DNA of 64,000 nucleotides from positions 1-64,000 of the IMG/VR virus record IMGVR_UViG_3300027779_000018. The stretch is one strand, 5' to 3'. Source of the stretch: a virus. This document shows, in pieces, positions 53,749 through 63,332 of this stretch; within the stretch, counting starts at the first letter, position 1, and each line of letters opens with the position of its first letter. The notes beneath the pieces were generated by a model that was not told the origin of the DNA, did not search any database, and saw nothing but the letters and a program-made list of their open reading frames with translations. A program made the translations under genes and the position numbers.

Positions 53749-54810
53749 ATGAAAACATATTACGGAATAGTTGAAGATAGACAAGACCCACTTAAGATAG
53801 GTAGGGTTCGTGTTCGTGTGCATGGTATTCATACTGATAAGAAAGATGAAATTGCAACACCCGACCTTCCATGGGCCCAAGTGATTCTTCCTACTACCTC
53901 TGCAGGGTTGTCAGGATTTGGAACACAACACGGACTTGTGGAAGGGTCTACGGTGTTGTTATTTTTCAGAGATGGTGATCTATGTCAACAACCAGTTATT
54001 ATGGGTTCAGCTGCAGGAATACCTCAAGCTGGTTATAGGGAGACTGCAACGGATGAAATGTTGACTCGTCAAGTAGATCGAGGATTTAATGATCCTAGAC
54101 AACTTACAGTAGCAGATTACAATGACACCCCCGATGGCCCGAACCCCGATCATTTTCCACAAAGGGGACATGGTCTAACTTCTTCACTGAAAGAAGCACC
54201 TAAAATTTATGAATCTAGAGGTATTAGTTACATAGGGAAGGGGTCTTCAATTGAAGAACCTACACTTACCGAAAAACAGTTACCCTACTATCCTCTATAC
54301 ACGGATAAGTCAGATTTATCTGCACTCGCTGATACTACGGATGAAACAGGTCTTCATGCAGGAAGAGATATACCTAAAGACCTTCTTCCTAGTAAAAAGG
54401 AAATAAAATCTCCTGCTAAACCAGTCTACCCATACAACAAAGTTATACAGTCAGAGTCAGGTCATGTTATAGAGATGGATGATACACTAGGTGCTGAACG
54501 ACTTGCAATAGAACATAGGTCAGGAACTTTTCAGGAGATTCATCCTGATGGCTCTATGGTGACTAGAGTTGTAAATGATAACTATACTATTATTTGTAGG
54601 AACGAAGAAGTACTCATTGGTGGAAAGGTTAACATTAAAGTTCTAGGTGATGCGAAGGTTGAGGTCATCGGTGGACTTGAACTTAAATCTTTTAGTGATG
54701 CTAAGATTGATATTGTGGGTAAACTCGACATTGAAGCTGGTGGAAATATAACCTTAAAATCTGGCAAAGGTGTAATAGTAAAAGCACCTAAATTTAGACC
54801 GAACTCTTAA
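53749..54810 (+). CDS. gp5: Baseplate central spike gp5-like, no lysozyme domain, 353 aa
   Basis: The N-terminal OB-fold is YYGIVEDRQDPLKIGRVRVRVHGIHT...LPWAQVILPTTSAGLSGFGTQHGLVEGSTVLLFF. The C-terminal repeats IGGKVNIKVLGDAKVEVIGGLELKSFSDAKIDIVGKLDIEAGGNITLKSGKG form the triple beta-helix needle. The T4 lysozyme domain between them is missing. ATG 53749 follows GGGGAAGAAG. Confidence 0.93.
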   Translation: MKTYYGIVEDRQDPLKIGRVRVRVHGIHTDKKDEIATPDLPWAQVILPTTSAGLSGFGTQHGLVEGSTVLLFFRDGDLCQQPVIMGSAAGIPQAGYRETATDEMLTRQVDRGFNDPRQLTVADYNDTPDGPNPDHFPQRGHGLTSSLKEAPKIYESRGISYIGKGSSIEEPTLTEKQLPYYPLYTDKSDLSALADTTDETGLHAGRDIPKDLLPSKKEIKSPAKPVYPYNKVIQSESGHVIEMDDTLGAERLAIEHRSGTFQEIHPDGSMVTRVVNDNYTIICRNEEVLIGGKVNIKVLGDAKVEVIGGLELKSFSDAKIDIVGKLDIEAGGNITLKSGKGVIVKAPKFRPNS

Positions 54811-54812
54811 TT

Positions 54813-56714
54813 ATGACTGAGACAAGTGAAGTTAAACCTTTAGAAGAAACCATATCAGATTCGTTCCCATGTCCTGAAGGGGACATATTTGACCTACCAA
54901 CAAAAGAAGAAATTGTAAACGCATTTAATGAAATAGCTGCGTTGCCTGGCAAGATGGTTGGAAAAGTCCAAGAGATGAAGGCTGAGAAGGAAAAGGAAAT
55001 TGCAGCTTTATATAAGTCTTTAGAGGATGCAGATACAGAAGAAGCTAGAGCTGCGATAAACAAACAGATTGCAGAGAAAGAAAATTACATCAAGACTCAA
55101 ATCGAGGGTGTGATACAGAAAGAGATTGATGACGTTGTAGAAACTGTTGAAGAATTTGTTGATGTACTAAGTGACATCTTATCCCCATATTGGGATAAAG
55201 AAGGTTTAAATCGTGACTGGCAAAAAGAGGCAAGAGATGCCTTTGAACAATTACTTCAAGAGTTCCATCTTTATATACCAGTAAAAATTGCTGAATTATT
55301 GTCTAAGTTAGTTCCTATTAGTTTTGCAATTAATGTTTTGGGTATTCAGATTGATGTGTTAAAACTAGTCAGCAGTCCTTCTTATCAAAAAGAATTGCAA
55401 GACCAAATTTCGGGTATCAATTTTGATTTACAAATAGTAGAGAAGTTTAAAGAACTTCAAAAGATTAATGATAAAATAACAAAACTGGTGGAAGAGTTAG
55501 CAGACCCCGACATTAGTATGGAAGACCATATAAAGAAATCGGAAGAATTGTTTGCACTAGAGGAAGAAAAGAAAACAATTCTTGGGGCGATTGATATAAT
55601 CTACGATTTAAAAGATGGGTTTATTGATAAGTTTTGGCAACTTGTTCCTGAAGAGTTTAGACAATTTGATGGTGAATTCGGAGTAGTAGACAACAAAGCA
55701 AAAGCAAAGATAATTTGGAAATGGATTAAAAAGGAAATTAAAGAGTGGTTGCAGAATTGGTATCTTAAAGCAATCCAAAAGTTACTAAGTCTCTTTGAGA
55801 CGATTTGGAACTTGTTAGGTTTACCCGAATTACCCATCCAAATATTAATAGACATTATCAATTTTGATGTAAAGGCATTTATAACAAGTGCAATCAAAGC
55901 CATGAAAGATGCATGGAAAAAGTTGAAAGAAAGTTTACAGACAGACCTACAAAAAATAGAAGGTAAGATTGCAAAGGTTAAAGAACAATTAGCAGACCCC
56001 GACATTAGTATGGAAGACCATATAAGATTATCAACAGAGTTAGATACACTAGAAAAAGAATACAAAAAGAAACAGGAAGAGATACTTTCAGCTAAAGATG
56101 CATTTGTAAAACTGATTAAAGATACTATACTAGACCTTCAAATCTTTGGTTTTAGTATAGGAAAAATTTTAGGTGCTTCAATAAAATCAACTACTGAATC
56201 AATTGAAGAAGAAATTTCTGAAATGTTATTCGCACTGGAAGAATTTAAAATAAATTTCCATAAGAAGATACTGTTTGAATGGGTAACGCTAGTTAAGAAG
56301 TTTTTCTCAGCAATAGGATTGGGTGCAATTTTTGATTTCTTAACGATCACCTTATGTGACTTCTTAAAATTAATCGGTATGCCCATGGGAATTAATTTAC
56401 AGTTACCAGCGATAGCAGGTGTTATAAGTGTGGTCACAAAAGAAACTGTTCATAAACCTCACCCACAAAAAGACTATGGTAGTGACGATGGAGTTGCATT
56501 TACTAAAGTGAAGGTAGAAGATGATATAGATAAAACAGAATTCTCAGTCACAACTGGAAGTGGAACAATTCATGCATTTGTTGATGGAGTGGAAGTTGAA
56601 GCAGGAAGTGGAATGTCAGTTTCAGGAAACACAGTGACGTTTGATACTGCACCATTGACTCAGTTGGAATATGATGCTGGAATTACAAAAGATGTTTCAT
56701 TAATTAAGATATAG
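54813..56714 (+). CDS. Large helical tail/baseplate protein, 633 aa
   Basis: Mostly coiled-coil and amphipathic helices (EMKAEKEKEIAALYKSLEDADTEEARAAINKQI; LLSKLVPISFAINVLGIQIDVLKLV) ending in a small beta domain (IHAFVDGVEVEAGSGMSVSGNTVTFDTAPLT). A similar VYLDGILKTP...VDYTW domain occurs in gp7. Two copies of ADPDISMEDHI lie 164 residues apart. It is placed between the spike and gp25. It is the alternative tape-measure candidate, or a hub/fibre-network protein. Confidence 0.65.
   Translation: MTETSEVKPLEETISDSFPCPEGDIFDLPTKEEIVNAFNEIAALPGKMVGKVQEMKAEKEKEIAALYKSLEDADTEEARAAINKQIAEKENYIKTQIEGVIQKEIDDVVETVEEFVDVLSDILSPYWDKEGLNRDWQKEARDAFEQLLQEFHLYIPVKIAELLSKLVPISFAINVLGIQIDVLKLVSSPSYQKELQDQISGINFDLQIVEKFKELQKINDKITKLVEELADPDISMEDHIKKSEELFALEEEKKTILGAIDIIYDLKDGFIDKFWQLVPEEFRQFDGEFGVVDNKAKAKIIWKWIKKEIKEWLQNWYLKAIQKLLSLFETIWNLLGLPELPIQILIDIINFDVKAFITSAIKAMKDAWKKLKESLQTDLQKIEGKIAKVKEQLADPDISMEDHIRLSTELDTLEKEYKKKQEEILSAKDAFVKLIKDTILDLQIFGFSIGKILGASIKSTTESIEEEISEMLFALEEFKINFHKKILFEWVTLVKKFFSAIGLGAIFDFLTITLCDFLKLIGMPMGINLQLPAIAGVISVVTKETVHKPHPQKDYGSDDGVAFTKVKVEDDIDKTEFSVTTGSGTIHAFVDGVEVEAGSGMSVSGNTVTFDTAPLTQLEYDAGITKDVSLIKI
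55497..56025 (+). repeat. Pair of 37-bp direct repeats inside a CDS
   Basis: Bases 55497-55533 and 55989-56025 are identical over 37 bp and encode ADPDISMEDHI in the same frame, 492 bp apart. They flank a 164-residue unit, so unequal recombination could delete or duplicate it. Confidence 0.85.
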
Positions 56715-56738
56715 AGTTAACTAACCCCTCACTCATGG

Positions 56739-56751
56739 TATAAATAGATAT
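56739..56751 (+). promoter_or_regulatory. Consensus late promoter TATAAATA abutting gp25
   Basis: TATAAATA (56739-56746), five bases GATAT, then ATG 56752. It is identical to the T4 late consensus and leaderless by geometry. There is no SD. Confidence 0.8.
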
Positions 56752-57174
56752 ATGGCAATAGATATAACCAACGAAGCAAAAACCGTAGCTACCTCTAAAG
56801 GCACATACAGGGATTTAGATTTACTTTTTCGTGCGCACCCTCAGACTGGAGATGTAGTGGTACGAACCGATGCCGAGGCAGTTAAGAGATCAGTTAGAAA
56901 TATCATATTAACCAATCATTATGAACGACCATTTAAGCCAGGCTTTGGTGGTTCTATCAGAGACCTTCTATTTGAGTTGAATACGAGCAGACAGTTAAAG
57001 AAGGTACAGAGAAGACTTAAAGATATGTTGGAAGCATTTGAACCTAGAGTTAAGGATGTAGTGGTGAGTATCTTAACTCAAGATAGTAATGAAGTTAATT
57101 TAAACATACAGTATTCGATTATAAATATAGCACGCAACCAAGCGTTAGACCTCACAGTAACAAGGGCAAGATAA
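56752..57174 (+). CDS. gp25: Baseplate wedge protein gp25
   Basis: 140 aa (T4: 132). FRAHPQTGDVVVRTDAEAVKRSVRNIILTNHYERPFKPGFGGSIRDLLFELNTSRQLKKVQRRLKDMLEAFEPRVKDV is the gp25/GPW family, with the EPR motif (FEPRV) that holds the sheath initiator in contractile systems. It starts at a predicted +1. Confidence 0.96.
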   Translation: MAIDITNEAKTVATSKGTYRDLDLLFRAHPQTGDVVVRTDAEAVKRSVRNIILTNHYERPFKPGFGGSIRDLLFELNTSRQLKKVQRRLKDMLEAFEPRVKDVVVSILTQDSNEVNLNIQYSIINIARNQALDLTVTRAR

Positions 57175-57175
57175 C

Positions 57176-59047
57176 ATGGCAATTAAAAGTTCACAAATAA
57201 ACGTAACCGATTTAGATTTTGATGATATAGCAACTAATTTAAAAGGGTTTCTACAAGGACAAACCCAGTTAAAGGATTACGATTTTGAAGGTTCAACCAT
57301 GTCAGTATTGGTTGACCTACTTGCATATGCATCACACATTAGTGCAGTCAATACTAATATCGCAGGAAGTGAATTGTTCTTGGATTCTGCTCAGATCAGA
57401 AAGAATGTAGTTTCTCGTGCAAAGGACTTGGGATTTATCCCTGCGTCTGAAACAAGTGCAACTGCAATTGTAGATATAGCCATAAAGAATGTTAGGAATG
57501 CAGATGGAACTTACCCGACAGTTAGTGAAATGTCTCTTCTAAGAGGAAGTCAATTTAGAACAATATATGATGGGAACCAATATTTCTTTGTTGTTCCCAA
57601 TACAGTAAAACCAATACAAAATGGTGGGACATATAATCTAACAAGTGTTCCATTAGTACAAGGAACATATGCTTCGGATACATTTGTTTTTGACAACCAA
57701 GTTGGTAATCCAAAATTTGTATTATCCAACGAAAGGGTTGACAGATCAAGATTAGAGATAGCCGTAAACTCAGGTGGGGTTTCAACAACTTATACACTAT
57801 CTACTGATGTGTCAATGATTAAAACCACTTCAAAGGTTTATTACGCACAAGAGAATGAAGATGGGTTTGTTGAAATTTATTTTGGAGATGGTACACTAGG
57901 TGCATCTCTAGTAGATGGTGACATTATCGAAGCCACTTATGTTATTGTAGATGATACCCATTGTAATGGAACAAAAACTTTTACACAGATAACAGCTGTT
58001 AATGGTTATACAGATTCAACAGTGACTATAAAACAAGCTGCAGAAGGTGGTATAGAGAAAGAGTCCATTGAATCAATCAAATTTAAAGCAACAAAGTTCT
58101 ATACATCTCAGAACAGACTGGTAACACTGAATGACTACAAAGCAAAGGTCAGTGAGTATTACCCGAATGCAGATGCAGTTGCAGTATGGGGTGGAGAAGA
58201 TAATGACCCACCACAATACGGAAAAGTGTTTCTTGCAATCAAACCTCTAAACTCAGATTATCTTTCAGACACAGAGAAGAAAAACATTACCTCTAAGTTA
58301 AAAAGTTTGAACATGTTAACAGTAAGGCCTGAGATAATTGATGCAGAGATAATTAAAGTTCTTATATCCTCAACTTTTAAATACAACGAAAGAGGAACAA
58401 CTTTATCAAAAGGTGAATTAGAATCATTGGTAACAACAACTATCAATAATTATGATAACCTTAAGTTAACAAACTTTGATTCAATCTTTAGACACTCAAA
58501 TTTAGTTAAAGACATTGATGAGGCTCATGGAGCAATCATGAGTAACACTACTAACATTAGATTGAAAAAGAGTTTACCTGCGAAGACAGGACAACTCTTA
58601 AGTTACACTATACTCTTTGGAAATGGATTATACAATCCTAACTCAGGGTACAATGCAACTAGTGGTGGTATAACAACCACAACAGGATTTTATGCACTTG
58701 GTGATGCAACCAATATCCATTACTTCGATGACGATGGTAATGGAAATTTGAGAAGGTATTACCTCTCAGGTGCAACAAGAATATATGTAGATAAGACAGC
58801 TGGAACAGTTGATTACACTACAGGAAAAATTTCGATTGAAAGCATCAGTTTTACTTCAACAGTAAATGCAGATGCAACAATTGACTTCACAATGATACCT
58901 CTCAGCAGTGATGTTGTTGCAACGCGAGGAATCTTAGTTGATATCTCGTCTGCTGATATAAAGGTAGCAGGTGAGATAGACACCATCGCAAGTGGTGAAT
59001 CGAGTGCTGGTGTAGGGTTTAATTCTACATCGAACTCAACATATTAA
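57176..59047 (+). CDS. gp6: Baseplate wedge protein gp6-like, 623 aa
   Basis: FEGSTMSVLVDLLAYASHISAVNTNIAGSELFLDSAQIRKNVVSRAKDLGFIPASETSATA is the BaseplateJ/gp6 N-terminal signature. FVEIYFGDGTLGASLVDGDIIEATYV and TAKFYTSQNRLVTLNDYKAKVSEYYPNADAVAVWGGEDND follow. T4 gp6 is 660 aa. Wedge backbone dimer with gp53 and gp7. Confidence 0.93.
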   Translation: MAIKSSQINVTDLDFDDIATNLKGFLQGQTQLKDYDFEGSTMSVLVDLLAYASHISAVNTNIAGSELFLDSAQIRKNVVSRAKDLGFIPASETSATAIVDIAIKNVRNADGTYPTVSEMSLLRGSQFRTIYDGNQYFFVVPNTVKPIQNGGTYNLTSVPLVQGTYASDTFVFDNQVGNPKFVLSNERVDRSRLEIAVNSGGVSTTYTLSTDVSMIKTTSKVYYAQENEDGFVEIYFGDGTLGASLVDGDIIEATYVIVDDTHCNGTKTFTQITAVNGYTDSTVTIKQAAEGGIEKESIESIKFKATKFYTSQNRLVTLNDYKAKVSEYYPNADAVAVWGGEDNDPPQYGKVFLAIKPLNSDYLSDTEKKNITSKLKSLNMLTVRPEIIDAEIIKVLISSTFKYNERGTTLSKGELESLVTTTINNYDNLKLTNFDSIFRHSNLVKDIDEAHGAIMSNTTNIRLKKSLPAKTGQLLSYTILFGNGLYNPNSGYNATSGGITTTTGFYALGDATNIHYFDDDGNGNLRRYYLSGATRIYVDKTAGTVDYTTGKISIESISFTSTVNADATIDFTMIPLSSDVVATRGILVDISSADIKVAGEIDTIASGESSAGVGFNSTSNSTY

Positions 59048-59130
59048 TTATGTATAAAGTGGTGTGAGATGGTAGGTTCCATGCTCACAGTAGCATCCCA
59101 TTAACTTGGTTTTTATAGGAGAAAACAACA

Positions 59131-59619
59131 ATGGCAGATAAAAAAATAAGTGCATTAACACAGGTTTCTGATTCAGATATCGGTGCTGATGATTTACTAC
59201 ATATCGTAGATAATCCCGGCGGAACGCCCGTCAACAAGAAAATGACTATTGGTCAAATGTTTGAAAATATCCCTACTCACTTAGCAGTAGATGATATTAC
59301 AACTTTGACTGCAACTGCATCAAACCTTGCCTCATCATTCGCAACCGCGATTAATTTGTCAGGTGCGTCAGGAAACGTAGCATTTACATTAGACAATGGA
59401 ACAGATACAGGACAATTGAAAGTAATTTATGCTTCTCATGAACCTGCCTCTTCTTATGTCGCAAATATTACTGTAACCTCTTGGGGTTCGAGCGGAACTG
59501 GTACAAACCAAATCGTTCTTTCAACTTTAGGTGAATCAGCAGTATTAATTTGGAATGGTTCAAACTGGTTTGTAATTGCAGACTCAGGAATCACTTCATC
59601 AAGAGCAGCCATTACTTAA
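59131..59619 (+). CDS. Putative tail/virion protein, 162 aa
   Basis: KKISALTQVSDSDIGADDLLHIVDNPGGTPVNKKMTIGQMFENI is a short adaptor-like N-terminus common on phage tail and fibre proteins. The remainder is Thr/Ser/Ala-rich beta structure (VIYASHEPASSYVANITVTSWGSSGTGTNQIVLSTLGESAVLIWNGSNWFVIADSG). AGGAG lies about 13 bp upstream. Inserted between gp6 and gp7, it may be a decoration of the baseplate. Confidence 0.7.
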   Translation: MADKKISALTQVSDSDIGADDLLHIVDNPGGTPVNKKMTIGQMFENIPTHLAVDDITTLTATASNLASSFATAINLSGASGNVAFTLDNGTDTGQLKVIYASHEPASSYVANITVTSWGSSGTGTNQIVLSTLGESAVLIWNGSNWFVIADSGITSSRAAIT

Positions 59620-59633
59620 TACGAGTATAATCT

Positions 59634-62600
59634 ATGTCACATGAAAAATATGTCAAGGAAAGACTCTCACACAGACTTCCCTCTTTACTCCCTGAGTATT
59701 TAAGAGAAGAATCTCCTGCGTTTGAGGCCTTTCTAAAAGCATACTTTGAATACCTTGAGGCAGAAGTATTAGTACTTAAATCTCAAAGTGATATAGATGG
59801 TTTCTTATCCGAGGACGGTACTGGTAGTCTACTCCTAGAGAAGGCCACCAGTCACCCCTCACCTGATGAAGATTCATCAAAAATTCGTCAAGAAAGAAAT
59901 GCACTAAATCCTATTCAGGATGCAGACCCTTTCAAGCTTGGTGAATACATTGTCGGAAAGACAAGTAAGTCCGTTGCAAAAATCGAGGTAATCAACGGTA
60001 ATACACTTTACCTCAAATCAATTTCAGGTAATGGTTTTGCATCAAATGAAACTGTTACAGGAAGGGTGTCTCAACAAACAGGTATAGTTAGTACATTTAA
60101 AGAGAATAACATCCTTGCCAACAATCGACTATTAGATTATTCTGATATCGATAACACGACAGAAGACTTCTTAGAGTATTTCCAAAAGGACTTCATGCCA
60201 TCATTAGATTTGGCATCTCTAAAGAACAAACGATTAACAATCAAAAATATCAAAGACCTTTATAAAAAGAAAGGTACAGCCGAGTCAATAGAATTCTTAA
60301 TGAGAATTTTGTATGCTCAAGACGCAACAATAAGATATCCAATCAATGAGACAATCCATTTAAGTGAGTCGGGATATACACAGCAAAGAAGACTAAGAGT
60401 AACAATGGATTCAGGAATTCCTGAAGCAAACGATAGAATTACTGCATACGATGGGACTGCCATTATTGCACAAGCTGTCATTGAGAATGTATGGATTGAT
60501 GATGCTGATGCTGGACTGTATGCATTTGAAATAATGAACAACCATATAGGAACCTTTACTAAGGATCAAGCAGTAACAATTTTAGATCGCGATGGTGTAA
60601 CGACACTTACTGGAAAAATCAATGGTATTATTTCAGATGTTACAACAGGTTCATCGACTTACTTCGATCATGAAGATAGTGGTGACATACTTTTAGAATC
60701 AGGTCTAGCTGCAGTCTATAGTGGAACTTATGACGGAAGTCAATTAAATACAGAAGCTACTCATGGTGGTGGTGCATTACTAGAAACTAAAACATATCCT
60801 TTTGGTTCACTGTACACCATGAACGACAAGATAAACATTGTTGGTGGTAAATCTGATACAGATACTACAGAATGTCTTGCAGTAATTAATGGATTAATTG
60901 AAGGTCAAATTTCAGAAATCTTGATTGAAACCGCAGGTATAAATTATGAAGCAGGTGACATGGTTGTATTTGAAGGTGGAGAAGGTGGCAATGCAGAAGC
61001 AGTCATTGGTTCTACTGGAGATGAGATTCTATTAGAAGGTGGTTCAACATTTGGACACTACGAGATCACCACAATTACAAACCAAACCCAAATAGGTGGA
61101 GCTGGTGTTAAAGATAACAATGGACACTTTATCATCTTCAATGATAATGCACTCGATGTATATCTTGATGGTATTCTTAAAACTCCAACCGTAGATTACA
61201 CTTGGAAAAATGACAGGGTAGTGTTTGGAAGTGCGTGTTCAGCAGGTCAATTAGTAGAACTTTATACTGAGTATAACAGAGTTGTATACGAAGATGGAAG
61301 TTCCATCGACTATGACGGTTATATGAATGGTGCAACTAGAGTTGCTGATGATGGAAGAATCAGAAGTATCCTCATTAAGGACGGTGGAAAATTTAAAGAG
61401 ATTCCTAAAATATATCCCGGCGGATACATTTATTGTGCAGACCCATCATTGTTTGAAAAAGGTGAAGTAGTCACAGGAACAACCTCAGAAGCAACTGGAA
61501 CTATTGTAAGATTAGACAGTGAAAACAAACGACTTCTTATCAAAAGACTCCCAACAGACACAGGAGTGTTTGCAGTTGCAGAATTAATAACAGGTGGAAG
61601 CTCTGAAAATACTGATACTATAGTACAAACAACTGTATCCAGTGGAACAGGTGCAAAACTTTATTGTTATTCAGATACCATTGGTGGTGTTGGATCAATA
61701 AACATTAGAAACCAAGGTAACAAGTTTGATGCTGACGGACTCGTGTCAGGAACTTCATACTTCCCTATGTTGATTAAGACACCTAGTGCAAACTTAACAA
61801 AAGGTTTAGTTCTTACTGGTACGTTATCGGGAACCACTGCTGAAGTTATCACATACAATAGTGATACACACATTCTAACTTACACAACTAATGCTGGTGG
61901 CTTCTATGATAACGAGAAAGTTACCTATAACATTTCCGATTCCTTCCAAACACTTAAATCCAATACCTTTGATGGTCGTGGTTTATTTGCAGGGGAAGGT
62001 ATCATTGAAGAACAGATGGTTGGAGATTATGGAACACTTAATGCAGAGGCATCAAGAGTTCAAGACAGTAAATTCTATCAATCACATTCATATGTAGTTA
62101 AGGTTGGAGAGTCTATTAATAAGTGGAGAGGTATTGTTAAAGACTTACTTCACCCTGCTGGCCATGTATTCTTTGGTGAGGTTGCACTTAAACAATCAAT
62201 CAACACAGTTGTAAGTGAACAGTTCAGATTTATGCCGACTATCATCATTCATGGCGACCCAACACTAGCTGTACCAACACCGTTTTCAAATTCATCTAGA
62301 AAGATAATGTTCTATACCCTTTCGGATGAGATGAATGATCCATTCACAGTTCTAAAAGAAGCAGGACAACCAGCATACAACACAGACCCTACAACTGGTG
62401 GTGCTTTATCAGCATTCGCAATGGTAGCGGGAGTACAGACAGGAGAGGGAACAGAATTCTACGACTCTATGATGAGAAGTAGACACATGAACGTCCACAG
62501 AATTAAGTCTGTTGATGTAGCAAGTGTACAAACAGGTACTTATTCACATGACGGTATTCCAACAGTTCTTTCATTAGACTGGAATGATAACGGATGGTTG

Positions 62601-63299
62601 AATGGTCGAAGTGAAATGTTATACAGGAAAGCACAAGACGGAAAAATTATACAACTGTATAATCCTAACCACGAAAGTCTAATATTAGAGGATGGTGGTT
62701 TAATAGAACAAGAATCCGTTCCAAACTATTTAAGGTTTGATGAAAGAATAGCAGGAGAAGTATACTTTCAGGGAGACTATGGAGAACGTATAGTAACAGA
62801 AGATGGTTTAGATTTGATTAACACAGAAGATGCAACGGTACTTAATGAAGTACAGCATTTTGTATCAGAAAGATCAATAGAATTAGAGTCTGGCGGAATA
62901 TATTTTGAGGACGGAGACAGAATAGCAACTGAATCAGGACAAGCATTCATCCAAGAGGACATGTCCGAAATAGGAATTACTTCGTATGTTCCATTAGGAA
63001 GTACTTTAAGGAGTCTAAATACCATTACTGGTCAAAGAATATTTGATATTTCATATTATCTAAAAGATGAAACAGATAATGATGATATTGCATTAGAAGA
63101 CGGTATACCTAATGGTGCATCGGGATACAGTAGTGCAGGTAGTTCATTCTTAATGAGTGAATTATCAAAGGCAGAGGGATTAAGGATTCAAGATTTAACA
63201 TCGTATTACCCCAACTTCTTTATACCCGAATATGAGAATCAAGAAAGAAAACGAACAAATATTACATACAGTGCATACATTAAGTCTGCAACTGCATAA
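59634..63299 (+). CDS. gp7: Baseplate wedge protein gp7-like, 1221 aa
   Basis: RLSHRLPSLLPEYLREESPAFEAFLKAYFEYLE and FQKDFMPSLDLASLKNKRLTIKNIKDLYKKKGTAESIEFLMRILYAQDATIRYPIN are typical of cyanophage-type gp7. The centre holds many small beta domains (VTGTTSEATGTIVRLD repeats) and a fibre-like C-terminal part. Longer than T4 gp7 (1032 aa). It connects gp6 wedges to outer fibres. Position between gp6 and gp8 confirms it. Confidence 0.85.
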   Translation: MSHEKYVKERLSHRLPSLLPEYLREESPAFEAFLKAYFEYLEAEVLVLKSQSDIDGFLSEDGTGSLLLEKATSHPSPDEDSSKIRQERNALNPIQDADPFKLGEYIVGKTSKSVAKIEVINGNTLYLKSISGNGFASNETVTGRVSQQTGIVSTFKENNILANNRLLDYSDIDNTTEDFLEYFQKDFMPSLDLASLKNKRLTIKNIKDLYKKKGTAESIEFLMRILYAQDATIRYPINETIHLSESGYTQQRRLRVTMDSGIPEANDRITAYDGTAIIAQAVIENVWIDDADAGLYAFEIMNNHIGTFTKDQAVTILDRDGVTTLTGKINGIISDVTTGSSTYFDHEDSGDILLESGLAAVYSGTYDGSQLNTEATHGGGALLETKTYPFGSLYTMNDKINIVGGKSDTDTTECLAVINGLIEGQISEILIETAGINYEAGDMVVFEGGEGGNAEAVIGSTGDEILLEGGSTFGHYEITTITNQTQIGGAGVKDNNGHFIIFNDNALDVYLDGILKTPTVDYTWKNDRVVFGSACSAGQLVELYTEYNRVVYEDGSSIDYDGYMNGATRVADDGRIRSILIKDGGKFKEIPKIYPGGYIYCADPSLFEKGEVVTGTTSEATGTIVRLDSENKRLLIKRLPTDTGVFAVAELITGGSSENTDTIVQTTVSSGTGAKLYCYSDTIGGVGSINIRNQGNKFDADGLVSGTSYFPMLIKTPSANLTKGLVLTGTLSGTTAEVITYNSDTHILTYTTNAGGFYDNEKVTYNISDSFQTLKSNTFDGRGLFAGEGIIEEQMVGDYGTLNAEASRVQDSKFYQSHSYVVKVGESINKWRGIVKDLLHPAGHVFFGEVALKQSINTVVSEQFRFMPTIIIHGDPTLAVPTPFSNSSRKIMFYTLSDEMNDPFTVLKEAGQPAYNTDPTTGGALSAFAMVAGVQTGEGTEFYDSMMRSRHMNVHRIKSVDVASVQTGTYSHDGIPTVLSLDWNDNGWLNGRSEMLYRKAQDGKIIQLYNPNHESLILEDGGLIEQESVPNYLRFDERIAGEVYFQGDYGERIVTEDGLDLINTEDATVLNEVQHFVSERSIELESGGIYFEDGDRIATESGQAFIQEDMSEIGITSYVPLGSTLRSLNTITGQRIFDISYYLKDETDNDDIALEDGIPNGASGYSSAGSSFLMSELSKAEGLRIQDLTSYYPNFFIPEYENQERKRTNITYSAYIKSATA

Positions 63300-63314
63300 A
63301 TAGTATTATAAATA
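63296..63314 (+). promoter_or_regulatory. Tandem late boxes before gp8
   Basis: ATAAATA (63296-63302) overlaps the gp7 stop and TATAAATA (63307-63314) follows. Here the second box is followed by an 18-base leader containing AGGAG, so this late gene is not leaderless. Confidence 0.65.
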
Positions 63315-63332
63315 TCTAGGAGATAGAAACAA

